From: Asterias amurensis
Lineage: Eukaryota; Echinodermata; Asteroidea; Forcipulatida; Asteriidae
Reading direction: 5' to 3'
NCBI RefSeq assembly: GCF_032118995.1
Contig: NC_092668.1
Span: 10,457,501-10,521,500, forward strand
DNA length: 64,000 nucleotides
Part shown: positions 40,236 through 51,533 of the stretch, one piece after another
How the letters are laid out: each line of letters begins with the position of its first letter
How positions within the stretch are numbered: the stretch's first letter is position 1
Position numbers and translations under genes: made by a program
The notes under the pieces: generated by a model
What the model saw: the letters and a program-made list of their open reading frames with translations, nothing else
What the model was told of the DNA's origin: nothing
Databases searched by the model: none

Positions 40236-43200
40236 CTGCAAGTAATGAATAAGTACATTAAGTCACACATTTTTGAAAAAAACATTTTGAGAAAACATTG
40301 AAATAAACAATCGTGTTTAGACATTATGGAGTGTTGTACACTTTCGATTCAAAACTTCTGTTCGGAGCAATTTAGCATCAAAATCCATGTTCATCAAAGA
40401 AAAGACCAAGAATAACCTTTTAAAAACCAACAACGGCAACGACAACGGCAACGACAACGACAACAACAACGGCAACGACATCGGACACGGCCACGGCCAC
40501 GACCACGGTCACGGCCACGGCCACGGCCACGGCCACGGCCACGGCAACGGCAACGGCAACAAAAACGAGACCGGCAACGGCAACGACAACAACAACGGCA
40601 ACGGCAACGACATCGGACACGGCCACGGCCACGACCACGGTCACGGTCACGGCCACGGCCACGGCCACGGCCACGGCAACGGCAAAGGCAACGGCCACCG
40701 GGTCAGTCTTAAAACTTGGCGTATCTCAACGGCAACGGCAACGGCCAGTCTTTTCACTTTGTGTATCTCAACAAAAAATAAAAACCTATTAAAATTGAGC
40801 TCAATTGGTCTTTGAAATTAATGGAAGAAAAACACTCTTGTCACACGAAATTGTGAGCTTTCAGATGTTTTGATTTCGAGACCTCGAAATCTTATTCTGA
40901 CGTCTCACAATGTTTTATACTATCAACAGTCCCCATTACTCGTTACCAAGTAAGGTTTTATCATCATAATTATGTTGAGTAATTACCAATAGTGTCCACT
41001 GCCTTTAATGAGTTTATTTAAAATTGAACTTCGTAAGTGAAAGAAAACAAACAGTTATCAAGTTTATTTCCGATGAGTCATTTTATTATTGTTGCCTTTT
41101 AATCTGTTGAACTTTTGCACATAAGTGCTACCTGAAATGGTTTGATGAATGAATAACAAGAAGAAAGCTATCATTCTTTGCAATCAACACGGACGCATAT
41201 CTTAAGATCAGTCTAATCTCTTTGTGAACTCGAGCTCAGAAACCAGTAAGCTGTTAATAAATGTGTATGTACCTGAATGGCTCCGTTGTTATCTTTGACG
41301 TGTTCATAGTCAGAGGACGATATCTTCTTGTACTTCACTTTGTATTCAGTCACACGCCAATGCCATGATTTGTCGTATCCCTGCGTGATGAGACCAGACA
41401 CCACTGTACTCTCACCAAGGTCAACCTCAAACCAGGCATTAAGACCGTCAGACCTTTTATTTGTTCAAAACACAACAAAGATAATACAACAACTTTAACA
41501 AAGGATAAAGTACAACAGAATTATTATTCATTTATTGTTACTAAAAGCTTCATTGTTACTTAAAGGGAAGGTGCACGTTTGGTAATTACTCAAAACAAAT
41601 ATTAACTTAAAAACTGACTTGGTAATGAGCATTGGAGAGCTGTTGATAGATTAAAACATTGTGGGAAACGACTCCCTCTGAAGTAACGTAGTTTTTGAGA
41701 AAGAAGTAATTTCTCACTAAAATAATAAAAGACTTCTAGCTAGAAGACTTTTATTCACATCTGAAAGCACACAAATTCGTCCAACAAGGGTGTTTTTCTT
41801 TCATCATTTTCTCGCAACTTCAATGACCGATTGAGTCCAAATTTTCACAGGCTTGTTATTTTATGCTTATGATGGGATACACAAAGTAAGGACACTGGTC
41901 TTTGACGATTACCAAACGTGTACAGTGCCTTTAAAATAGCACAAAGTGGTTATTATTATAGCTTATAAAGCATAAAACACACAAAATAAAAAACAAAGCT
42001 CCGTTTATAACAATATCTTCGGTTATTTTTGGCAGACTTGTTTATAAAAATATACAAGTGCTTTTGATTCTCAAAGAATTTAAACAAACAACATTGTTAT
42101 ACCTCGGTAACAAACTGTGAAGTTTGATTGGTCGAGAACAAATCATGTGACGTGCAACAAAAACGCATGTTACATGGCTCGACGGGCCGGGTAACATGAA
42201 AAGTGTCGTACACCGTTGTACATCACCTTTATCGTTCCCAGCGTTGGTCGATTTCCAGCGCTGTGTACGAAACAACCGCGGGTTCGAGGGAATTGTTTCT
42301 TGTTCGTCTGCCTATTAAACAATGAATTGTCCGTCGTAATAATATTTGAAGATGACAACAGAACTTCGAGAAGAGGAATAACAATTATACAAAGGTATAA
42401 CAAAACAATTGATGCACGCTGTGACTGGGGTCCATGGGTATTGTACGCCCTCGAGTGGAAATGGCACGCTCGGCTTCGCCTTGGGTGCCATTTTCCCCGT
42501 CGGGTGTACAAAACGCCATGGACCCCGTCACAGCAACAATAATTGTAAACTTAAGTTTTTGGAGATTTTAGTTTGTTGGTGAAACAGATTATGCAATTCC
42601 ATGTTTTAATTAAAGAAAAGAAAAGTGTATTGTTGTAATTTTGGGGGTTGTTCTATTTAGTTAAGCTTTAACATAATTATGTTTATATCATTGGCAGGCT
42701 TTTTTAAGGAAGTTGTGACCGGAATTTGTATATGGTATTACACAAATGTCGTCGAGTAATACATACCATGCACACCAAGCCTCTCCGTTCAGACGCCCTT
42801 CCCCGGCAACAATACTCGATGCACTGATGCTCTCATCAGGAATGCTTCCATCTTCAAGACCCAAAGGCTCAGATTTAGAACACTCGATACCTGGGATTTA
42901 AAATAATAAATGGTAGAAAATTGTTATGCATTGAGACGCATTTCACGCATGAGTACGGCGCCCAAGGCTACAAGTGACGAACACAATAGTTTAATTTTGT
43001 TCCCTAAATTCTTCCAAATTGACCCAGCCTTGTAATAATGCCGCTCGATTTCACCTCGAAGGCAGTCAGAACGCTCCTTGAATGGTCACTGAATATGGTT
43101 GGAACGCAATGATTCAAACAGAATGCAGCGCAAAAATTCTTATTAAGAAGCTGCTGAAATTGCTCCCCGGTAGGTAGGGTATAACATGCTGCCGACTCTA

Positions 43201-46200
43201 GTATTTTCATCAGTCTAAGCCCAGCCACCATCGAGTATGGCCCTTTTCACTAATGTTTTTTTTTTTTTTTTTTTTGCTTCATTTTGCAGTTTATTTCAAT
43301 GTTGGTATAATAGTAGCATTAACTAATAATGTTTTATCATGTGGGATTATTTGTTCATGTTATTAAACATGTTTCTTACCTTTTCGATAATTTTGACATC
43401 CGAAGAATTCAAGCAGTCTTACTGCGATCTTATCCAGGTAGTAGGGCGCCCCCTGTTGGTATGACGCATTTGGAGCAGTCAGTCCGCCGAGTACGGCAGC
43501 ATACTCGCATGGATCTTCGTACGGTAAGACCCATCGGTGTGGATTGTTAGAGGTGACATCATACTTCAATCCGTTGTAGCAAGCTTGATGAGACGAGACT
43601 AGAGTAACACCTGAAATGTAACAGTGTCGTGAGAAAGTTGTAATCCACTCTGGATTCAGGCTGGTGAAATAAATGCGTTTTGCGTTCCATCAAAAATATA
43701 TATATCGTTTCCTCATTGTCTATCCAAACATAAAATGCATTGTTTCATTGGAACAAGATTATACCTGACCGAGTCTTGCTATTTCGTATGAGGATAGCTT
43801 TCCCAGCTTCCAACTGGCCATTCAAATTTGTCCGAGGAAAGGCACGAAAAACAATCAGAAAACGCAGGCCTTTCTCAGTCAAGGCACATTCTTTAGAAGG
43901 CCCCGAAGGGGGAGGTAAACACGTTTTTTGAAAAAAGGTCAACAAAATACTGGAATTTACTTGTTCACTCAAAACGTTATATGGTTCCCCAGAAATCAAA
44001 TTCTGTTCACACGAAAAAAAACTATTTTGTTCCAACAAAATATTGTTTTGTTCTCTCGAAACATCGAAATCATAACTATTTTGAGGTTACGAAATAATCT
44101 CAGGGGAACAAAATTTCCTTGGTAAATGGTATTTCAAATGGAGGAAATACTATTTCGAGGAACAAACTAATTTCACTTGTCTCTTTAGGGGCCCTTATTT
44201 TATGATCGAAACATAACGGGCACTGAAAAATAAAACGCGGGGACATTGTGGCTCCTCCGTATTTTAAAAAGTTTTAAAGCAATTTCCATGAATCTTGCCA
44301 CAGATGTTTTTTTCAACGACTTTTAAATGATGACGTTAAAACATTCCATATTTTAACATTAAATAGTCTTTTTATATGTTCATAATGGTTTTTGTCCAAA
44401 TGCATTTTAAGTCTTTGCTGTTTTGAATGTTTTCAAATCAAAAAATTGAACTTTATCATATGTACCTTTAAATTGTTTGTTACGAACAAAATTATTGTAG
44501 GGGCCATTGTGCCCCCATCCCAGGTTCGGTCATGGTGCTACGATGACATGGCAGCAGTGGCATATTCCACTCCTAAGGGGGTCACACTTTTATGACTTGT
44601 TTTATTATCAAGAAAGTAGTTTTTACTGTGGTTGGCTTTTCGAAGAGCACTCCCTTCTTTTCCCTAAGGTAATTTTAAAAAATACAGTCCTACAGTTAGC
44701 ATGAATTCATCAATATGAAAATGTGTGTTACTGTGATGTCGCCAAGCCAGGTTTCTGTAAAGGACATCATGCAAACCGTCCGAAATCCATGCATGTATTC
44801 AACATTACCTCGCAATTCGTCCAATTTGTTGGAGATTGCACAACTCCCAGAATCAGGGAATGGTTACGACTTTCTTAACTCATCCAGCCTTACCCCTTAT
44901 CCTTCATGTAATACCCTTAAGTATTTCAATGGGAATATCGTTCAGTAAGTTTCTGTGTGGTTGATGGATTGGTTGCGTTTCTTATGGCGCGTAATTCGTC
45001 AGGTGAGTAGCAGACACGTTTCATTTCTGGTCCATAGCACATGAAACACAGCTAACGTACAACTCCACGAAGTCCACGTATTAAAGAAGTGATGAGGGCA
45101 AACAAAACCACACACGGCAATGACACAGGAAACCAATAAAAACTACGACGAAAAGACATCAACGGGAAGAAATGAAACAACAAACTGAGTGAGCTAACGT
45201 CGCCACAGGAGCAGCGCCGTAAAACACTTCCGAACACGTTGACTGTCCGAGAAAGTGCCTGTTTTCATACTTGTTTCGTAAATCCCAGAAGACGATAAAC
45301 AACACAGTCTATCCGCAGCCCATGCGTTAATAAGCATAGTTACCGGGTTTTATCTATAACATTTTGTGTGTTTTTATGCGTGACCTCGGTTTGAATAAAT
45401 AATAATCAGTTCAAAAGGCCGCTGGAATTCGGTCATTTTCGGCCTCAGAAAAGTCTCAACCAAAATAATGTACCAGTAAATTGAAACGAAGAGCCCTGGC
45501 CGCCAAAAGCGTTGGCAAAACAACAACAGAGCCTTTTGTGAGCTAAATCATGGGGGTCAGCTCATGCCAGACAGGCTCTATTGTTATTGACTAACGCAGG
45601 CATTGCGATCGGGGCACCATACCCACGAAAAACAGCAAGCTGCCATATCACTCGATGAGGTAATCGTCAGCCAATCACCCTGCAGGAAAACCATGGTGTC
45701 CAATGGTTGATTTTTCGTAACGGTTTTTTTTTTGGACAACCGGTGGAAATCGCTGTATCCTGTCTGGACTAGTTATGACTCGGTCGCTTTAAAAATTTCC
45801 GGGAAGAATATGAAATAATCGATCCATATAATTATACTAATTGGGGACTGTTGCCGACATTCATAACGGGAAAATTTACCGTGTTTTTGTGACTTTTTTT
45901 CTTTCTTTTTGAAAACCATTTTTACGTACACTTTCCTCTTTTGAAAATTTGAGTTACCGATACATTATTTAGGTTGAGACTTTTCAGAAAAGGCCGAAAA
46001 TGACAGAATTCCAGAAGCCCTTTTGACTAATTAAATGTTAACACAGAGGTCACGCACGAAAAACGATGAATAATTTGTAGATAAAAAGTAAGGAGATTTA
46101 GTGACCTGCGGGTAGACTAAACAATTTGTTGAAACTCTCTCTTTCTCCAAGAAAAAATAAAAATAAAAAAAATAGGTAGCTTGCATACCGCAAAAAACAG

Positions 46201-46559
46201 TCTTTTAAATTGAATATAATTGGTATTTGTATGTGATAACAATGTAACAGTGTTAGTTTTAACGTCAGTATCGTCACAAAAACATGACGAAAAGGGGCAC
46301 TGTCGTCCTGATTAAAGACTAAATTTCTGAAATTTAAATTGGAGAAGAAATAAGTATACATTGATCAGTACTCAGAAGTAAAGTCAAGTGTCATTAAGAA
46401 TGACATAATGCTGAGTCTCTTCCTACCATTTTCTTCAATCAATCTAAAACAAATCCTTATGGATTGCATTCTTATTCATACAGTTATCCGTAAGAACTAG
46501 TTTGAATACATACCTGACAATGCACACACCATCAGAATAGCAAGCGTTTTTTCATCCAT
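40086..46559 (-). CDS. Gene D: secreted discoidin protein, hybrid of C-like and E-like sequence
   Basis: Exons in reading order: 46559-46514, 43610-43380, 42890-42767, 41453-41273 and 40235-40086, total 732 bases, 243 residues. The signal peptide and most of the N-terminal module are identical to gene C (HRWVLPYEDPCEYAAVLGGL). From 'YYLDKIAVRLLEFFGCQ' on it follows gene E, including 'DGLNAWFEVDLGE' and 'YEHVKDNNGAIQ'. The discoidin domain has its N- and C-terminal Cys (IEC, LLGC) and an extra Cys in 'EAWCAW'. Frame and splice sites are intact. Role as for gene C: probably secreted, ligand unknown. The switch from C-like to E-like sequence falls inside exon 2 (see findings). Confidence 0.9.
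40429..40752. repeat. GGCAAC/GGCCAC hexanucleotide microsatellite
   Basis: In gene D intron 4. Two near-identical blocks of GGCAAC then GGCCAC units (40435-40560 and 40575-40697). Open on both strands, so it produces false ORFs. It merges into the MITE at 40745. Confidence 0.95.
40740..41010. mobile_element. GGCAGTGGACACT-type MITE with its left end replaced by microsatellite
   Basis: It continues 'ccagtcttttcactttgtgtatctcaac' to 'accaatagtgtccactgcc'. The expected left end is missing where the GGCAAC array lies. Confidence 0.75.
41273..41453 (-). CDS. Gene D exon 4
   Basis: Acceptor ataaaag|g, donor cag|gtacat. 181 bases. Confidence 0.9.
41563..41935. mobile_element. MITE related to the GGCAGTGGACACT type
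   Basis: In gene D intron 3. Left 'taaagggaaggtgcacgtttgg', right 'accaaacgtgtacagtgccttta'. Internal hairpin 'agacttctagctagaagact'. Same site in gene E at 52990-53335. Confidence 0.75.
42419..42533. mobile_element. 115-bp hairpin element in gene D intron 3
   Basis: CTGTGACTGGGGTCCATGG and the complementary CCATGGACCCCGTCACAG frame it, with inner pairs 'tgtacgcc' / 'ggtgtaca' and 'aatggcac' / 'gtgccatt'. Same in gene E intron 3 at 53819-53933. Confidence 0.75.
42767..42890 (-). CDS. Gene D exon 3
   Basis: Acceptor tcccag, donor tg|gtatgt. 124 bases, one codon shorter than in A, C and E. Confidence 0.9.
43380..43610 (-). CDS. Gene D exon 2
   Basis: Acceptor atttcag, donor g|gtaaga. Carries the duplication breakpoint between 43435 and 43471. 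Confidence 0.9.
46514..46559 (-). CDS. Gene D exon 1 (signal peptide)
   Basis: Identical to gene C exon 1. ATG at 46559-46557. Confidence 0.88.
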
Positions 46560-46837
46560 TCTCGAACCCCCAACACCAGCTCAGCTTCTGGGCCTGGTGT
46601 ATGCTTCAAGGTAGACGGACAACTGCCGGTAACTATTGCTCAGGAGAGCGCATTGTCAGAGGAACCAATCAGGAACGGACAACATCTTCGGGAGTGTGAC
46701 GCAGTGGATTTTCATTGGTCAATATATTTCCTATAAACAGAATAGGCTATACGTTGGTATCATTATTGCCAATAACGAGAGGTTTTCTTCTACAGAAAGT
46801 TTCCGGAAGTGCGCAGCCAGCTAATACCGATAACCTT
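46560..46837 (-). promoter_or_regulatory. Conserved proximal 5' region of gene D
   Basis: Same block as 37163-37440 upstream of gene C, with the same CCAAT boxes. Confidence 0.42.
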
Positions 46838-48134
46838 GTTGCTCACTAAACAATTTCTTTTGAATGATCACAGCCGACTGAATCCAATATAGAACGCTCA
46901 CACACGATTTAACATTGTAATTCAGCACGTCTGCCTAGCTTCGGTAGCTTTATCATACCGAGCTGGCACCAACGGAGCACAATGTCGTCTCCAGATGAAA
47001 GATGTTTTTACAGCAAAACAATGGCTTCCATAAGTCTCCGTAACTGTGATCCGATATAATAACTCAACAGTGTATAAACAACACATTGTAATGACTACTG
47101 AACACTCGGTATTGATCAACTCCACACACCATCAGAACTTGATATTAGATCACTTATTTATATTTGCCACCAACTCTGTGAAACTCGTAAAACCGGCGCA
47201 AACCGGCGTGTGTTTTGACCTTTGACCCCATACATTTCAGATAGAGATACCCAGTCCAATTATTTTGCGGACGTGACAGGCGTGAACTGTTATCTATGTG
47301 AAGCTCATCACTGTGCAATGTGCACGTTTATCCAATATCATTGTATCCAATGGAATCACTGGATCTGAGAAGCTGGGACCTTTCTTTATCCTTGCGGATA
47401 AAGACAGGGGCCCAGTCTGACACATCAGCAGAATCAACGTGGGCTGAAAGAAGATGTTTCAAAATAGAGCGTTATCAGAAGTAGTTTGTACACAGTTTGC
47501 CGTATTGGAGAAATAATCTCCGGCCTTTCTTCCCCTGGTAGGGTCCAGAGCCAAAGCTCTAACTGTTATGGGATTAAAATAAAGCATCCGTATGCCAACA
47601 AACATAAAATAACACACTATTTAAGCCTTCTTAATGAACATGAATCTTTTAATTTTACAGCAACACTCAGTAAAAAGCAAACAGCGGCAAAAGAGTAATA
47701 TACTTGTAATGATTCTGCTTATTCTTCCGATGGCCCACCGATACTGCAGCCAGTAGACAGAAAACACAATCGTTAATTAGTTTTGTATAAACAATGAAAC
47801 CCTTTAACATCTATCCCTATGCATGCCAGATTGACATGGTGTATGACCCTTTGTATTACTCATACTCGGAATCTCCGGTTAGAAAGTACTGTTGATGTAC
47901 GCTTGTGAACCATAAAAGAGTTAACAAAAACAATTGACAGGTTTGTATTTACTGTCTTTACACGTCTTGAAAGGTTAAAAGCTTTGTTAAAGTATGAAAT
48001 CAATATTGCAAATGTGTTTTACACGTTTTCCAAAAGTACTTCACGCTGCAGAAACCGGAGGCAGCCGTGAAGTGTCATGGGTGGGACATCGCAAGGTTAA
48101 AGTGAAACAAACTTGGCAATAGGGGAATGAAAGG

Positions 48135-48625
48135 GTGGCGACGAGTTCTTACACGGCCGTTTAAAACCGGCAGGGTCGAATTGCCGTGTGATAAAGGCCC
48201 GAGCTGAAGGCGAGGGCCTTTAGCGCACGGCAACGACCCTGCAAGGTTTTAAACGGACTTAAGAACGAGTCAATACTCTTTTATTCCCATTCATAAATGC
48301 CCTTTTGTTAAAAAACGTAAAAAAATACAATCACAGACACTTTGACAGTTGAAAATTTTGTGACGAGTCTGTTGCGCGTGGGTTGTGTGTACGCACGCAG
48401 GCTTAGAAATAGATTACGCGCGCGCTCTTTGAAGTAGATTACGCGCTGTTACTAATAGCTATGAATTGCGTTCCGCGTGATAATCTTGCGCGCATGACAC
48501 GCGGAAGCCAGCCGGTTACAAACACTGGTCATTATCAACCGTTTAAACACCCCCACGTGACGCGCTCTCCACCAATAGGAGTAGAGAAACTGTCTTGGGT
48601 ATTTATGAATAAGTATTATTTTTTT
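48135..48625. mobile_element. Inverted-repeat element in the E 3' flank
   Basis: Duplicate of 38810-39305, with an added 'gcccgagctgaaggcgagggc' segment near 48195. Confidence 0.6.
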
Positions 48626-49480
48626 TAAACAGCGGCAATAGGTAAACACAATAAAGTGCACTCATAACTTTAAGAATATTGCTAGAGGATAAATATTTAA
48701 AGCTGCTTAAAAGTGTCGTGCACAACGAGAAGTATGAACAACTTGATATTACTCTCTAAAAAACTCTAGAAAACAGACCGAGGTTATGGATCCCATCGGG
48801 CCTGACCCATCCAGTCTTACTGACCCGGAGAGTGGCTAAACAAACTGTATTCTAAAAAATAAACTTTAGCTAGGGGAGAACAAAGATCGTTTTTCCCCGG
48901 TTGTGTGATTTTAAGAGCATACATAATTGCAACTAAAACAATGAAAGAGGAAGATAAATGAACAATCACTTGTTGTGATGTATTCATTTTCCAATAGAGT
49001 CCTGCTGTGGGTCGGAATAAACGTTATTATTGTGAAGATTGTCTTTTTAGTCTCGATACCCTTTCAGAGTACACGATTTGTCAAGATCCAAAACATCTGA
49101 TGACATCATTCCCAGAGAAATGGGTATCTACATTTTTGTACGGGGATGTCTGGTTCAAAACTGACTTTTTGGAGCAAAACGTAAAGTATGACTTCATTGG
49201 GTTTCAACAACTACCTGAACATTTCTGAAGTGAAACTTTTCGTTAAAAAGTAAACTTCAAGGTCTTCTTGATTATTTGAAAGTAAGGAATGATCCAAGAC
49301 ATCCCCTTAAACAAAATTAAAGACAACATTTTCTCAGAATGATTTCATTCGATGTTTTGGATGTTTAAAATGGTTACACTGAAATGGTATTAAATACAAG
49401 GCCAATTTACACAACTATTATCGTTAGATAAGGGACGTGTTACCTTTCCACACTCGCATAAGGACTCTATCCATTTCAAA

Positions 49481-49838
49481 ATTAAAGCCATTGGACACTT
49501 TCGGTGACCAGTATTGCCCAAGGGCCACACTTCGAGTATCACCACGTCTATATAAATTACAAACCTGTGAAAATTTAGGCTCAATCCGTCATCGGAGTTG
49601 GGAGAAAATAACAGGAAAACCCACGCTTGTTTCCGCACATTTCGCCGCGTCATAACATGTGTGAACAATAAATCTGTAATTCTCGATATCGATAATTGAT
49701 ATTGTTTTAACATTTTCTCAAAAAGTAAAGCATTTCATGGAATAATTTTTCAGGAGAAGTCTTTCACCATAACCTTCTGTAAACCCTGTAAATTATTTGT
49801 AAATCTGTGAACTTTTATTTTTTTTACTGTACCGATCC
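49481..49838. mobile_element. CATTGGACC-type MITE, right end lost
   Basis: Left end 'ttaaagccattggacactttcgg', body intact to 'tttttttactgtaccga'. Lies in the segment missing from unit 1. Confidence 0.75.
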
Positions 49839-50009
49839 TCTTGAAAATACGAAACTATTGACGATTACATAGAAAATCACAAAACAGGTTGTGAACCCCT
49901 CAAACATGGAACGGCAAAAAGTCAGAACGTGTTCAAAAATAAGTAGCGTTTTAACCACTTTATCAAAAATATTAGCAAAGTGAATAATTCTAAAAAGTAA
50001 ACACTTGTT

Positions 50010-50381
50010 AAAGCCATTATACACTTTCGGTAAACAGTATTGTCCAAGTCCCACACTTCGTGTATCACAACTTATATATAAAACAACAAACCTGTAAAAA
50101 TTTAGGCTAAATCGGTCATCGGAGTCGGGAGAAAATAACGGGAAAACCCACTCTTGTTTCCGCGCGTTTCGCCGTGTCATGACGTGTGTTTAAAATAAAT
50201 CCGTAATTCTCGCTATCGACAATTTATATTGTTTTACTGTTTTCTCAAAAAGTAAAGCATTTCATGGACTAATATTTAAAGAGAAGTCTTTCACCATTAC
50301 CTTCTGTAAACCCTGTAAATTATTTGTAAATCTGTGAACTTTTATTTATTTTTCTGTACCGAAAGGGTCCAATGGCTTTAA
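50010..50381. mobile_element. CATTGGACC-type MITE, complete copy
   Basis: Left 'ttaaagccattatacactttcgg', right 'accgaaagggtccaatggcttta'. Confidence 0.8.
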
Positions 50382-50783
50382 GGTATTGAAATGTGGCTAA
50401 AACATCAAATGTAAACATCCCTTTTTAGTAAATTTCGCTCCGGTACTCTTACACCAACTTTTTAAAAGGATTTAAATTTTGTCGAACTTGATCACTGAAA
50501 TCATGCCAAACTTGCGTAACAAATTTACCCGAATCTGATTTACGTGAGGCATGAGCCATTTCTGGGTCAATATCGCCAGGAATCTGTTTGAAAGTAACCT
50601 CAAAAGTGAAAGTGACGTGCAATCCACGGTTACCCCGATCGACGCCATCAAACTAACTCGCTGTTTTTTAAGACCATAAAAAATACTGTTTTCTGCATTA
50701 CCTTTTAAATTAGCACGACAAACATCAAAACGATAGTCTACAATAAAATGAGTATTTTTAGTTATTATAGAACTGATTTGATT

Positions 50784-50930
50784 TCAGTTGATGTGACATC
50801 CAAGCAACTCCAACCGTAGAGCAAATCTGTCAATAAATGCTACAGGTTCAATGCGCACCGTGGTAGCCACGATGCTCTGATCAAACATATCGGTGACTGT
50901 CGAAGCCTCTTCAATGTTACCTTCGAATAC
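50784..50930 (-). CDS. Gene E exon 5
   Basis: Acceptor ttgcag. VFEGNIEEASTVTDMFDQS to LLGCHIN and TGA. One codon shorter than in C and D. Confidence 0.9.
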   Translation of the reverse strand, partial: VFEGNIEEASTVTDMFDQSIVATTVRIEPVAFIDRFALRLELLGCHIN

Positions 50931-51255
50931 CTGCAAGTAATGAATGAGTACATTATGTCACACATTTTGAAAAAACGTTTTGAGAAGTGGAGTGTTGTGC
51001 ACTTTCGATTCAAAACTATTAAAAATTGCTTCTGTTCGGAGCAATTGAGCATCAACATCCATGTTCATCAAAGAAAAGACGGCAACGGCAACGGCAACGG
51101 CACCGGCAACGGTAACGACAACGGCAACCGCAACGGCAACCGCAACGGCAACCGCAACGGCAACGGCAACGGTAACGGCAACCGCAACGGCAACCGCAAC
51201 CGCAACGGCAACCGCAACGGCAACGGTAACGGCAACGGCAACGGCAACGGCAAGC

Positions 51256-51298
<43 letters not shown>

Positions 51299-51502
51299 TA
51301 ACGGCAACGATAACGGCAACGGCAACCGCAACCCGCAACGGCAACGGCAACGGCAACCGCAACGGCAACCGCAACCGCAACCGCAACGGCAACCGCAACG
51401 GTAACGGTAACGGTAACGGCAACGGCAACCGCAACGGCAACCGCAACGGCAACAGCACCGGCAACGGCAACGGCAACCGCAACGGCAACCGCAACGGCAA
51501 CC

Positions 51503-51533
<31 letters not shown>

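Larger units (their letters stand above)
33983..43434. repeat. Tandem segmental duplication, unit 1
   Basis: From exon 2 of gene C, through its first intron, exon 1, 5' flank and the 3' flank and exons 5 to 3 of gene D. Very close to 43472-54685; for example 34224-39830 against 43621-49138 differ only by scattered bases and small indels. Unit 1 lacks about 1.38 kb present in unit 2 at 49139-50520. Confidence 0.85.

Noticed and set aside
40387-40815. 142-codon Gly-His-Asn-rich ORF
   Set aside because: Same cause: the hexanucleotide array in gene D intron 4.
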